DNA from: Streptomyces flaveus
GTDB taxonomy: Bacteria > Actinomycetota > Actinomycetes > Streptomycetales > Streptomycetaceae
Assembly (NCBI RefSeq): GCF_014647675.1
Contig: NZ_BMPQ01000003.1
Location: forward strand, 145,098 to 209,097
Reading direction: 5' to 3'
Length of the DNA stretch: 64,000 nt
Made by a program: the position numbers and the translations under genes. Under the pieces are notes generated by a model that saw only the letters and a program-made list of their open reading frames with translations, ran no database searches and was not told the origin of the DNA. Positions 33,351 to 41,980 of this stretch are shown here, piece after piece. Within the stretch, counting starts at the first letter, position 1, and each line of letters begins with the position of its first letter.

Positions 33351-34067
33351 TCATACGTCGGTGACGCGCAGGCCCGCATGGGCCTTGTAGCGGCGGTTCA
33401 CCGAGATCAGGTTCGCGACCAGCGACTCGACCTGGTGGGCGTTGCGCAGCCGCCCGGAGAAGATGCCGCGCATGCCGGGGATACGGCCGGCCAGCGCCTG
33501 CACGATCTCGACGTCCGCCCGTACCTCGCCGAGCACCATCACATCGGTGTCGATCTCCTCGACCTCCGGGTCCTGGAGCAGTACGGCGGACAGATGGTGG
33601 AAGGCCGCGGTGACGCGCGAGTCGGGGAGCAGCGCGGCGGCCTGCTCGGCGGCGCTGCCCTCCTCCGGCTTCAGCGCGTACGCACCCTTCTTGTCGAAAC
33701 CGAGCGGGTTGACGCAGTCGACGACGAGCTTCCCGCTCAGCTCCTCCCTGAGCGACTCCAGCGTCTTGCCGTGCCCGTCCCACGGCACCGCGACGATCAC
33801 GATGTCGCTGCGCCGCGCGCACTCGGCGTTGTCGGCGCCCTCGACGCCGTGCCCGAGTTCGTCAGCGGCGGACTGCGCCCGCTCCGCGGCCCGCGAGCCG
33901 ATGATCACCTTCTGCCCTGCCCGGGCCAGCCGGTAGGCGAGGCCCTTGCCCTGCGGGCCGGTGCCGCCGAGCACGCCCACGACGAGCCCGGACACGTCGG
34001 GCAGGTCCCAGGGGTCCTTGGCCGGGGCCTTGGCGGCTTGCTGTGCACTGTTGTCGGTAGAGGTCAT
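33351..34067 (-). CDS. npdG: NADPH-dependent F420 reductase
   Basis: A 238-residue enzyme that transfers hydride between NADPH and coenzyme F420. The N-terminal NADP-binding fold shows VVGVLGGTGPQGKGLAYRLA with GSR at the end of the second strand, specific for the 2'-phosphate of NADPH. DIVIVAVPWDGH, DCVNPLGF and AAFHHLSAVLL are typical of NpdG/Fno. It supplies F420H2 or NADPH for actinobacterial redox enzymes. Confidence 0.9.
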   Translation of the reverse strand: MTSTDNSAQQAAKAPAKDPWDLPDVSGLVVGVLGGTGPQGKGLAYRLARAGQKVIIGSRAAERAQSAADELGHGVEGADNAECARRSDIVIVAVPWDGHGKTLESLREELSGKLVVDCVNPLGFDKKGAYALKPEEGSAAEQAAALLPDSRVTAAFHHLSAVLLQDPEVEEIDTDVMVLGEVRADVEIVQALAGRIPGMRGIFSGRLRNAHQVESLVANLISVNRRYKAHAGLRVTDV

Positions 34068-34104
34068 GGGCCGACTTTACGTCCGTACCGATCCGCCCCG
34101 GCGC

Positions 34105-35178
34105 TCAGGTGAGGTCTGCTACAGGCACTCTGCGGAAGGTGATCGTCTCGTACGCGCTGAAGTCGCCCGTCTCGTAGAGGAGGCCGACGGTCGAGGCGTC
34201 GAGACGTACGAGATCGGAGTACGCGGCGGGCAGTCCGTCCACCGTGTGCACGGGCCGCCAGGTGACGCCGGCGTCGGTGCTGGCGCGGATCGTCATGAGG
34301 GCGCGGTAGCCGGGGACGGCGGGGCCGGAGAAGAGCAGCACGTCCGGGTCACGGAGCTGGAGAACGCTGCCCTCACAGACCGGCGCGACCAGCCCCGCCT
34401 GCGGCCGGAAGGGCTTCACGAGCGTCTGGCCGCCGTCCGTGGAGTAGGCGTCGGCGCGGGTGCCGGGTGCTGTCGCGTCGTTACGGGTGTTGAAGTAGAC
34501 GCGGCCGTCGGGGAGTTCGGCGGCGGTCGTCTCGTTCACGTTGATGTAGCCGTCGGTGTTGTCGTCGAGGTAGCCGATGCGCCAGGTCTTGCCGCGGTCG
34601 TCGCTGAGCAGGCAGTGGCCGCCGTTGTACTTTCCCTCGGTGCCGTTGTCCCGGCCGGCCGGCGGGAGGGAGTGGTTGGCGGGCACGACCACGCGGCCGC
34701 CGGCGAGCTGGATCGCGTGGCCCGGTGTGGTGGCGTACCACCGCCAACTCGCCTGCTTCGTCTGCGCGGTGATGTCGCGTGGCGTCGACCAGGTGACCCC
34801 GTCGTCGTCGCTGTGCTGGACCCAGACGCGGCGTCCGTCGGCAGCGCTCACCTTGCCCCTTCGGATGGCGTCCTCGGTGGCGAGGGCCGCGTTGCGTACG
34901 TGGACGAGGAGGAGGCGGCCGGTGTCCAGCACGACGGGCGCGGGGTTGCCGGCCAGGTTGTCGCCGTGCTTGGCGGCGACCTCCAGGGGGCCCCAGGTCC
35001 GGCCGCCGTCCGTGGACCGCTTCAGCACGATGTCGATGTTGCCGAAGTCGTCGTGGGAGCCGACGCGGCCCTCGCACATTGCGAGCAGGGTTCCGGCCGC
35101 CGTGGTGACGACGGCCGGGATACGGAAGCTTGCGTAGCCTTCCTGGCCTGCGCGGAAGGGTACGGACGATTCTGCCAT
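34105..35178 (-). CDS. Exo-alpha-sialidase (BNR repeat family)
   Basis: A 357-residue six-bladed propeller sialidase-like hydrolase. The FRIP motif (SFRIPAVV) near residue 22 carries the first catalytic Arg. At least four Asp-boxes are seen: STDGGRTWG, SDDDGVTWS, SDDRGKTWR and STDAGVTWR. No signal peptide is found, unusual for a sialidase, so it may be cytoplasmic or exported by other means. Start ATG 35178. A possible alternative is another glycoside hydrolase of the same fold. Confidence 0.85.
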   Translation of the reverse strand: MAESSVPFRAGQEGYASFRIPAVVTTAAGTLLAMCEGRVGSHDDFGNIDIVLKRSTDGGRTWGPLEVAAKHGDNLAGNPAPVVLDTGRLLLVHVRNAALATEDAIRRGKVSAADGRRVWVQHSDDDGVTWSTPRDITAQTKQASWRWYATTPGHAIQLAGGRVVVPANHSLPPAGRDNGTEGKYNGGHCLLSDDRGKTWRIGYLDDNTDGYINVNETTAAELPDGRVYFNTRNDATAPGTRADAYSTDGGQTLVKPFRPQAGLVAPVCEGSVLQLRDPDVLLFSGPAVPGYRALMTIRASTDAGVTWRPVHTVDGLPAAYSDLVRLDASTVGLLYETGDFSAYETITFRRVPVADLT

Positions 35179-35269
35179 CGGGGCCTCCACGGGTGGGGGT
35201 GTTGGGCCCCCTTGCCCGCTGGGGGCCAATTCGGGGTGAACGCGGCGTTACGAGTGGGCGATTGGGGTG

Positions 35270-35343
35270 GGAGGGGTTCTTTTCCCCAGCCCCGCCCCTT
35301 CCCGGCTGTATCAATTTGCGGCTCCGCCGCGTGAGGGGGCTGT
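35270..35343 (-). repeat. R2 intergenic repeat, copy 2
   Basis: Reverse complement of the copy at 26742-26808, sharing the core from gcggagccgcaaattgatac to the ggggaaaagaac segment. It lies between the sialidase start and the IS630 element. Confidence 0.7.
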
Positions 35344-35409
35344 GCCCCCAGGCCCCCCGCCAGGGGGCGAATTCGAGGGGTCGTTGCAACACTGCTGGTC
35401 AGCTGGCTA

Positions 35410-36634
35410 GTGCCGCATCAGGCAACGTTTGCCCTGTCGACGAGGGCTCGTAGGCGCCGGTCATCGGCATGGTGGTTTCGCCAGATGATGTAGCGGCGGA
35501 TCATGCTGCCCTGTTCCTTATGGCTGGCGTGGTCGGTGCCGTCGAGGGTGAAGTAACGCAGGGCGGTGAACTGGGCCTCGATGCGGTTGAGCCAGGAGCT
35601 GTTGGTGGGGGTGTAGGCGATCTCGACGTTGTTCGTAGTGGCCCAGGTGCCGACCCGCTGGCACTTCTTCGTGGTCAGGTGCGGGGAGAAGTTGTCACAG
35701 ACGATCGCGATCCTGACCCCGGGCGGGTAGAGGGTGCGCAGGTAGCGGCAGAACTCCAGGAACTGGGTGCGCTTCTTGACCGGCTTGATGTGGCCGTAGA
35801 GCCGGTCCCGGGTCAGGTCCAGGGCGGCGAACAGGTGCCGTACTCCGCCGTAGCGGTTGTAGGTCGCCCGCCGCCTGCGGCGGGGTTCGCGGTCGGGGTC
35901 CTTGTGCCTGCCGCCGCGTTCGGCCCACTGCCGGCCCGGGTGGGGCATCAGGTTGAGCGGGCCGAACTCATCCATGCAGAAGACGACTTCGGGCTCGCCG
36001 TCCTCGGGTATGACCTCGCCGTCGGCGATCGCGTAGAGGTGCTCGACGCGGGCCTTCCTGGCCGCGTAGTCCGGATCGCGGGAGGTCTTCCAGGTCTTCA
36101 GGCGTTGAAAGGAGACGCCTTCCTCGCGGAGCAGGATGCGCAGGCCCTCGTGGCTGATGTCGTCGACCACCCCCTCGGCGACCAGGAAGTCCGCCAGTTT
36201 GGTCAGGCTCCAGGTCGAGAACGGCAGGTCGTGTTCGGCCGGCCTGGACTTCGCGATCTTCTTGATCTCGCGCCGCTCGGGCAGGGTGAAGGTCTTCGGC
36301 CGACCGCCCTTGTACTTCGGATACAGGGAGTCGAAGCCGTCGGTGTTGAAGTTGTGGATCACGTCGCGGACCCGGTCGTCGCTGGTGAACGTCACTTCGG
36401 CGATCTTCGCCACCGGCAGGCCCTGCGCGGACAGCAGGATCATCTGGGCCCGCCGCCAGGTCACCACCGAACCGGTGTCTCTGCGGATGATCCGCAGCAA
36501 CCGCCTGCCCTCGTCGTCGTCGATTTCCCGGACCCGCACACGTTCAGTCACGTGATCATTCTGGCCGTCCGGTGCAGCCCGGCGCAGCAACCGAGCGCTG
36601 CCTCATGACAGGGCGAACGTTGCTGATGCGGCAC
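35410..36634. mobile_element. IS630-family insertion sequence
   Basis: Length 1225 bp. The left end (35410-35438, gtgccgcatcaggcaacgtt then tgccctgtc) and the right end (36607-36634, reverse complement gtgccgcatcagcaacgttc then gccctgtc) match except for one missing G and one substitution. Both ends are flanked by TA (35408-35409 and 36635-36636), the IS630 target duplication. The transposase gene fills the element. Confidence 0.88.
35418..36551 (-). CDS. IS630 family transposase
   Basis: A 377-residue DDE transposase that appears intact. The N-terminal HTH domains (GTVVTWRR-type region, LPVAKIAEVTFTSDDRVRDV) bind the ends. The catalytic residues are in VVFCMDEFGPLNL (first Asp), IAIVCDNFSPHLT (second Asp) and TPTNSSWLNRIEAQF (Glu). 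GTG 36551 was chosen (VTERVRVREIDDDEGRR), matching the family N-terminus; TTG 36590 is the longest option. The stop lies in the left inverted repeat. Confidence 0.9.
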   Translation of the reverse strand: MTERVRVREIDDDEGRRLLRIIRRDTGSVVTWRRAQMILLSAQGLPVAKIAEVTFTSDDRVRDVIHNFNTDGFDSLYPKYKGGRPKTFTLPERREIKKIAKSRPAEHDLPFSTWSLTKLADFLVAEGVVDDISHEGLRILLREEGVSFQRLKTWKTSRDPDYAARKARVEHLYAIADGEVIPEDGEPEVVFCMDEFGPLNLMPHPGRQWAERGGRHKDPDREPRRRRRATYNRYGGVRHLFAALDLTRDRLYGHIKPVKKRTQFLEFCRYLRTLYPPGVRIAIVCDNFSPHLTTKKCQRVGTWATTNNVEIAYTPTNSSWLNRIEAQFTALRYFTLDGTDHASHKEQGSMIRRYIIWRNHHADDRRLRALVDRANVA

Positions 36635-37383
36635 TAAGTGGTCGTCGGTTCCTGGGCGGCCGTGACGACGGCTGCCAGGTCTGCGCCCGCCCGGAGGAGC
36701 GCCACGGTCCGCATGGCGATCTGGTCAAGACGCTGTTGCAGGATGCGTCGGATCTCTCCCAGGCCCTCGAGTTGATGCAGGGAGCCCATGATCTCGCGCA
36801 CCGCGGGAATGCCGTAACCGGTGCTGCGCAGGGCCGCAACGATTCGGGCCGCTCTGATGGCTGACAGGTCGTAGCGGCGCGCTCGCAGTGACGTCACCCG
36901 GTCGGGGGTGACAAGCCCTTCCTGCTCCCAGAACCGCAGGGTCGAGGGGCGTACATCAAGCGCTCTGGCGAGCTCCGTGATCGTCATCGCGTCGCTCTCC
37001 TGCTCGAACTCGGGTGTGTTCGCTTCGGCCTGGATCGCACGCAACGCTTGTTGAGCACGCAGGGCCTCCTCGCGTTCCCGCGCGAGCCGAACATGGACCG
37101 TGCTGATCGCTGAGGCTGCCTCCGTGATCGTCTCGGTTCGCAGTTCCGCGAGCATCTGCCGGGCTGTGACAGGCCCAACAGCACCTGCGAGTCCTCGATA
37201 GGCGCGCAGGGCGTGCACGTGCAGCGGCGTGTAGGACCGGTAACCGTTGCTCGATCGAGAGGCTGGGGGAATGACTCCCAGCCGCTCCAGGTCGCGAACC
37301 TGTTGCACCGAGTACCCCGACTCCTTGGCGACATCGGCGGTTCGGAGCGGTACCTGTTGCGAACCGCTCACCGCCTCGCCCAT
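36634..37383 (-). CDS. MerR-type regulator with two HTH domains
   Basis: A 249-residue protein with two MerR-like winged HTH regions. The first (about 10-80) is TADVAKESGYSVQQVRDLERLGVIPPASRSSNGYRSY; the second (about 130-200) is MTITELARALDVRPSTLRFWEQEGLV plus RRYDLSAIRAARIV. Between them is a helical dimerisation segment. No metal-binding Cys is found, so the signal is unknown. Its stop TAG is formed by the TA duplication plus the first IS base; without the IS the stop would also read TAG. It is divergent from the DUF6194 gene. Starts at 37398 or 37404 are possible. Confidence 0.82.
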   Translation of the reverse strand: MGEAVSGSQQVPLRTADVAKESGYSVQQVRDLERLGVIPPASRSSNGYRSYTPLHVHALRAYRGLAGAVGPVTARQMLAELRTETITEAASAISTVHVRLAREREEALRAQQALRAIQAEANTPEFEQESDAMTITELARALDVRPSTLRFWEQEGLVTPDRVTSLRARRYDLSAIRAARIVAALRSTGYGIPAVREIMGSLHQLEGLGEIRRILQQRLDQIAMRTVALLRAGADLAAVVTAAQEPTTT

Positions 37384-37424
37384 CGGCCAACCCCACATAA
37401 GCACTTGAAGGTGATGCTTGAACC

Positions 37425-37910
37425 ATGAGTATGGAACAGATCATCGCGACCGTGCGAGGCTTCGCCGGGGCGCTCGTGGTTGTCCCGGAGCCGGGCGGCG
37501 ACTTCCCCGAGATCGCGTGGGGGGATGCGTTCTTCTACTACGCCCCCGACGGCCAGATGCCTCAGAACGTCCAGCCTTACGGAACGATCGTCACCAAGAA
37601 CTACCCCGACGATGCCGCTTGTGACCTTGACCCTCCGGGCCGCTGGCGCGTGAACATCCACGCCGACCGTGCGACGTTCCGAGAACTCACGGGGGAGGAA
37701 CCGCGCAGCCTCACCCGACCTCGCGACTACGCAGCCGCCGACAGCGCGATGCCGCACCCGGTGTACGGGGCGCTCGGCTGGATCTGTGTCGTCAATCCTG
37801 GTGAGAGGACAACGGACACGGTCGTGCAGCTTCTGCGCAGCGCCCACGACGCCGCTCGTGCCAGGTTCGCGCGGCGACACGAACCGGGAAAGTCTCTGGA
37901 GGATGACTGA
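37425..37910 (+). CDS. DUF6194 family protein
   Basis: A 161-residue soluble protein with the DUF6194 pattern: IATVRGF at the N-terminus, GDAFFYYAPDG, PYGTIVTKNYPDD, WRVNIHADRATFRELTG and HPVYGALGWICVVNPG. It resembles proteins of the YjbR/DUF1801-like small-protein group, with no known activity. The start ATG 37425 is 41 bp from the divergent MerR start, so the two genes share a regulatory region. Its stop is 25 bp before the third IS630-type terminal repeat. Confidence 0.8.
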   Translation: MSMEQIIATVRGFAGALVVVPEPGGDFPEIAWGDAFFYYAPDGQMPQNVQPYGTIVTKNYPDDAACDLDPPGRWRVNIHADRATFRELTGEEPRSLTRPRDYAAADSAMPHPVYGALGWICVVNPGERTTDTVVQLLRSAHDAARARFARRHEPGKSLEDD

Positions 37911-38429
37911 CACGGTTCCAGATCAGGTGGACTTGAGGGCGAACGTTGCCTGATGCGGCACTAGAACCCAAGGGGGGGGGTGGGGGTGACACGTTGTGTC
38001 GCGGCTGCGGGTGCGTCGTGGCTGGTCGCGCAGTTCCCCGCGCCCCTGAAAAGCAAAAGCCTGCGGCTGCCCGCGCCCCGGACAAGCCCGGGCCTCGGGA
38101 AAGCCCGCACCACAACGAACCGGCACTCTCCCTCCGGCGGGAGGGGGCGTGGGTCGGTGCGTCGTATGCCCGTCGCTTAGCTTCGGTCTCGGAGAACCCG
38201 CACCGTGTACCAGGCCAGGGTTGTATGCCCGGCCTGCGACGGGCTGACGCACCGGCCCACGACCCCGACCCACCACCCACCCAGGGGCGCGGGGAACTGC
38301 GCGACCAGCCACGACGCACCCGCACCCGCCCAACCACCGGAGGCACCCCGCGGGGAACTGCGCGACCAGCCACCCACACACCCGCACCCAAAAACGAACC
38401 CACCCGCCCAACCGCCGGAGGCAACCCGC
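37911..38429. other. 519-bp intergenic region with IS end and repeat cluster
   Basis: No gene is visible. It contains the solo IS630-type terminal repeat (37936-37961), a run of nine or more G (37972-37980), three R1 copies (38019-38047, 38283-38311 and 38349-38373) and a partly duplicated module ending cccgcccaaccNccggaggca (about 38325 and 38403). The inverted sequences gtcggtgcgtcgtatgcccg and gggctgacgcaccggc (38150-38255) could form an imperfect long hairpin. Confidence 0.7.
37936..37961. repeat. Solo IS630-type terminal repeat
   Basis: The 26-mer (agggcgaacgttgcctgatg, then cggcac) matches the reverse complement of the IS left end at 25 of 26 bases without indel, better than the element's own right end. 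It is followed by TA (37962-37963). Confidence 0.85.
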
Positions 38430-39293
38430 TCAGTGAACGGAGTGTTCCTCCGTCGGGAACGCCCCGCCGACCACGTCCTCGGCGAATGCCTGCGCGGCCT
38501 GCGTCATGACCGACCGAAGGTCGGCGTACTGCTTGACGAAGCGGGGCATCTTGCCGCTCGTCAGCCCGAGCATGTCCGTCCAGACGAGGACCTGCGCGTC
38601 GGTGTCAGGACCGGCCCCGATGCCGATCGTCGGGATGTGCAGGACACGTGTGACCTCGGCGGCCAGCTCGGCCGGTACGAGTTCGAGGACGACCGCGAAG
38701 GCCCCGGCGTCCTGGACGGCCTTGGCGTCGCGGAGGAGCTGCTGGGCGGCCTCCTCGCCGCGGCCCTGGACGCGGTAGCCCATGGTGTTCACGGACTGGG
38801 GGGTCAGACCGATGTGTGCCATGACCGGGATCCCGGACTCGACGAGCAACTCGATCTGGCGGTGCGAGCGTTCGCCGCCCTCCAGCTTGACGGCGCCGAC
38901 CCCCGCCTCCTTCACCAGGCGTGTGGCCGAGCGCAGGGCCTGCACGGGGCCCTCCTGGTACGACCCGAAGGGCAGGTCGCCGACGATCAGGGCGCGCGAG
39001 GTGCCCCGTACGACCGCGGCGGAGAGCATGGTCATCTCGTCGAGCGTGACGGGCACGGTCGTCTCGTACCCGAGGTGGCAGTTGCCCGCCGAGTCGCCGA
39101 CGAGCATGACCGGGATGCCGGCCTCGTCGAAGACGGACGCGGTCATCGCGTCGTACGCGGTGAGCATGGGCCACTTCTCGCCGCGCTCTTTGGCGGCGTT
39201 GAGGTCGCGGACAGTGATGCGGCGAGTGCCCTTTCCGCCGTACAGCGTCCTGCTGCTGTCGGGGGTCTTCTGGGCAGCCGAGAGCTGCGTCAT
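38430..39293 (-). CDS. panB: 3-methyl-2-oxobutanoate hydroxymethyltransferase
   Basis: A 287-residue TIM-barrel enzyme, the first committed step of pantothenate (CoA) synthesis: it adds a hydroxymethyl group from methylene-THF to 2-oxoisovalerate. Family motifs are [69 protein letters not shown] (catalytic Glu) and [17 protein letters not shown] 39293 has the RBS aaggag 9 nt upstream; ATG 39314 has none. Confidence 0.95.
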   Translation of the reverse strand: MTQLSAAQKTPDSSRTLYGGKGTRRITVRDLNAAKERGEKWPMLTAYDAMTASVFDEAGIPVMLVGDSAGNCHLGYETTVPVTLDEMTMLSAAVVRGTSRALIVGDLPFGSYQEGPVQALRSATRLVKEAGVGAVKLEGGERSHRQIELLVESGIPVMAHIGLTPQSVNTMGYRVQGRGEEAAQQLLRDAKAVQDAGAFAVVLELVPAELAAEVTRVLHIPTIGIGAGPDTDAQVLVWTDMLGLTSGKMPRFVKQYADLRSVMTQAAQAFAEDVVGGAFPTEEHSVH

Positions 39294-39449
39294 CGCAACG
39301 GCTCCTTCTGTCATCTCGAGGCGCCCTGACGGCGTCCCCGGATCCCCTCCATGGTGGCACCTCGTGCCATGGAACGGCTAGGGGCTCTCATGGCCTCCCG
39401 TTGTGACCGCGGCAACTCTTTCCGCGTAAGTTCTCGGTAAAGGAATTCA

Positions 39450-39470
39450 GATACGAGACCGTCTCGTATC
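39450..39470. promoter_or_regulatory. Palindromic operator upstream of the DHA2 exporter
   Basis: gatacgagac-c-gtctcgtatc is a perfect 21-bp palindrome that ends 22 bp before the ATG of the MFS gene. It is a typical TetR-family operator, most likely bound by the product of the tetR gene downstream in the same operon. Confidence 0.8.
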
Positions 39471-39492
39471 GTTATTCGCTAACCTCGACGGC

Positions 39493-41085
39493 ATGACTAC
39501 TCCCGCCGCCACCGGCTCCCGTGTACCGGAGGCCGTGCATCGGCGTCGCTGGGTGATCCTCGGCGTGCTGATGCTGAGCCTGCTGATCGTCGTACTCGAC
39601 AACTCGATCCTGAACGTCGCGATCAAGACCATCTCGACGCCCGCCCCGACCGGCCTGGGGGCCACCCAGAGTGAGCTCGAGTGGGCCATCAACGCGTACA
39701 CGCTCGTCTTCGCGGGGCTGCTGTTCACGGCCGGCCTCCTCGGCGACCGGCTCGGGCGCAAGAAGGTGCTGCTCGGCGGGCTCGCCGTCTTCGGTGGCGC
39801 CTCGGCGCTCGCCGCGTTCTCCGGCTCACCCGAGCAGCTCATCGGCTTCCGTGCCCTGATGGGGCTCGGTGCCGCCTTCGTGATGCCCGCCACCCTCGCC
39901 GTCCTCATGAACGTCTTCGAGCGGGACGAGCAGCCGAAGGCCATCGGCATCTGGGCGGGCGGCGTCGGACTCGCCATCGCCATCGGGCCCATCACCGGAG
40001 GGGTGCTCCTCGATCACTTCTGGTGGGGGTCCGTGTTCCTCATCAACGTGCCGATCGTGATCCTGGCGATCGGGCTCATGACGGTGCTGGTTCCCGACTC
40101 CCGCGATCCGAAGCCCGGCCGGATCGACCCGGTGGGCGTGCTGCTGTCCGTCGTCGGGCTCGTCCTGCTCGTGTACGGCATCATCAAGGGCGGCCAGCTC
40201 GCCGACTTCACCGACGTCGAGGTGCTGGCGACCATGGGTGCCGGACTCGCCGTACTCGCCGGATTCGTCTGGTACGAGAAGCGCATCGACCACCCGTCCG
40301 TCGACGTCACGTACTTCAAGAACCGGGTCTTCTCGTCGGCCATCGGCGCCATAGGGCTGGTCTTCTTCGCGCTGATGGGCGTGACGTTCTTCGCGGTCTT
40401 CTACACGCAGACCGTGCGCGGCTACTCGCCTTTCCAGACAGGCCTGTTGATGCTGCCGCTGGCCGTGGCACAACTCGTGTTCGCACCGCGGGCCCGGCTG
40501 GTCGTCGACCGCTTCGGCTACCGGATCACGACCACCGGCGGCATGTCGCTCATCGCCGTGATGCTGGCCGCGTTCACCATCCTGGACGCCGATACGCCGA
40601 TCTGGGTCCTGGAGGTCATCTTCTTCCTGATGGGCACCGGGATGGCGCACGTCATGACGCCCACCAGCGTCGTGATCATGCAGACCATGCCCCGCGAGAA
40701 GGCCGGTTCCGCCTCCGCGCTCAGCAACACCTTCCGTCAGGTCGGCGGCGCCCTGGGCATCGCCGTACTCGGCTCGGTCCTGTCCGCGTCGTACCGCTCG
40801 GGCATCGAGGACAAGCTCACCCTGCTGCCCGCCGACCTCCGGCACCACGCGGGCGAATCCATCGAGGCCACCCTCGGTGCCGCCGCGAAGCTCGGGCCCC
40901 AGGGCGAGGCCCTGGTCACCCCGGCGCACGACGCCTTCCTGCACGCCATGCATCTCACCGCTCTGGGCGGAGCCGGTGTCGCCCTCTTCGGAGCCCTGGT
41001 CGTGGCGCTGTTCCTGCCGGGCCGGGACCCGGCCCCGAAGGAGCCCGGGGGAGAGGAATCCGAACTGATGGCTGCCGAACACTGA
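39493..41085 (+). CDS. DHA2-family (EmrB/QacA-type) MFS drug exporter
   Basis: A 530-residue transporter with 14 predicted helices. Motif A is [11 protein letters not shown]; the helix-1 motif is [17 protein letters not shown] (VVLDxTIVNVAL-like with Asn at the Thr site); motif C region is [23 protein letters not shown]. It exports drugs in exchange for protons. It is followed by its presumed repressor at 41 nt and preceded by a perfect operator. Substrates are unknown. Confidence 0.93.
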   Translation: MTTPAATGSRVPEAVHRRRWVILGVLMLSLLIVVLDNSILNVAIKTISTPAPTGLGATQSELEWAINAYTLVFAGLLFTAGLLGDRLGRKKVLLGGLAVFGGASALAAFSGSPEQLIGFRALMGLGAAFVMPATLAVLMNVFERDEQPKAIGIWAGGVGLAIAIGPITGGVLLDHFWWGSVFLINVPIVILAIGLMTVLVPDSRDPKPGRIDPVGVLLSVVGLVLLVYGIIKGGQLADFTDVEVLATMGAGLAVLAGFVWYEKRIDHPSVDVTYFKNRVFSSAIGAIGLVFFALMGVTFFAVFYTQTVRGYSPFQTGLLMLPLAVAQLVFAPRARLVVDRFGYRITTTGGMSLIAVMLAAFTILDADTPIWVLEVIFFLMGTGMAHVMTPTSVVIMQTMPREKAGSASALSNTFRQVGGALGIAVLGSVLSASYRSGIEDKLTLLPADLRHHAGESIEATLGAAAKLGPQGEALVTPAHDAFLHAMHLTALGGAGVALFGALVVALFLPGRDPAPKEPGGEESELMAAEH

Positions 41086-41126
41086 GAGAATCGGCCCGAA
41101 CCGGGCGGCGGACGAAGGGAGTTGGC

Positions 41127-41747
41127 GTGGACCTCGCGGAGCAGGGGGCCGGACGTGGTGGGGCCGTGAGAGGGCGCCCGCGCAGTGAGAGCGTGGAGCG
41201 TTCCATCATCGAGGGCGTCATCGGACTCCTGGAGGACGGCGTCCCGCTCGCGGAGATCTCCATCGAGCGCGTCGCCCGCACCGCGGGGGTGGGCAAGGCC
41301 ACCATCTACCGCCGCTGGAGCAACCGCGAAGAGCTCTTCTGCGACGTCATGCGCGCCGCCGAGCAGGTCGACCTGAAGCTGCCCGGCACCTCGACGCGCG
41401 ACGACCTGATCGCCCTCCTCGAGTCGATACGCAGGCGCGGCCTGGCCAACCGCACCTCGTCGCTCGCGCACAACGTCCTCGCCCAGATGAAGAGCAGCCC
41501 CAAGCTGTGGAAGGCGTACGACGCGAACGTGATCGAGCCACGGCGCCGGCTCACCCACGAGGTGCTGCGCCGCGGACAGCAGAACGGCGAGATCCGCTCC
41601 GACCTCGATGTCGAGCTGATCGGTGACCTGTTCGCCGGTCCCATGCTCGTACGCACCGTCATGCGCCCCGACGCCGAACTCCCCGACGGCCTCGCCGAGG
41701 AGATCGTCGACACCGTCCTGGAGGGACTGCGCCCCGGCAAGGGGTGA
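41127..41747 (+). CDS. TetR/AcrR repressor of the adjacent exporter
   Basis: A 206-residue regulator with an N-terminal HTH (RGRPRSESVERSIIEGVIGLL, then IERVARTAGVGKATIYRRWSNREELF) and a TetR_C_16-like ligand domain. The start is GTG 41127 with the RBS gaaggga; GTG 41166 (VRGRPRSES) would give a shorter protein. Its place at the end of the exporter operon implies autorepression through the site at 39450-39470, relieved by an exported drug. Confidence 0.88.
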   Translation: MDLAEQGAGRGGAVRGRPRSESVERSIIEGVIGLLEDGVPLAEISIERVARTAGVGKATIYRRWSNREELFCDVMRAAEQVDLKLPGTSTRDDLIALLESIRRRGLANRTSSLAHNVLAQMKSSPKLWKAYDANVIEPRRRLTHEVLRRGQQNGEIRSDLDVELIGDLFAGPMLVRTVMRPDAELPDGLAEEIVDTVLEGLRPGKG

Positions 41748-41980
41748 GAGCGCCAGGCCGTCAAGGCGCCAAGTTGCTTAAGCCTGGCCGACCCCTGAGT
41801 GAATGTGAGGGTTTCGTCACAGACCGCTCCCGCAGGGTGGACGATCGGAACTGGGTACGCAGGCAAGGGCGTCATCGTGCCCGTATCGCCGTCCGTCGGG
41901 GCGGCCGGAGTGAACGCGATCATCCCCTAGGGTTCTTGGGTGCGGGGGATGGGTGAACGGCACGTTGTGAGGTCGAGAGT

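Noticed and set aside
38150..38260. Possible tRNA or structured RNA in the intergenic region
   Set aside because: The inverted segments do not form a cloverleaf and no T-loop consensus is found.
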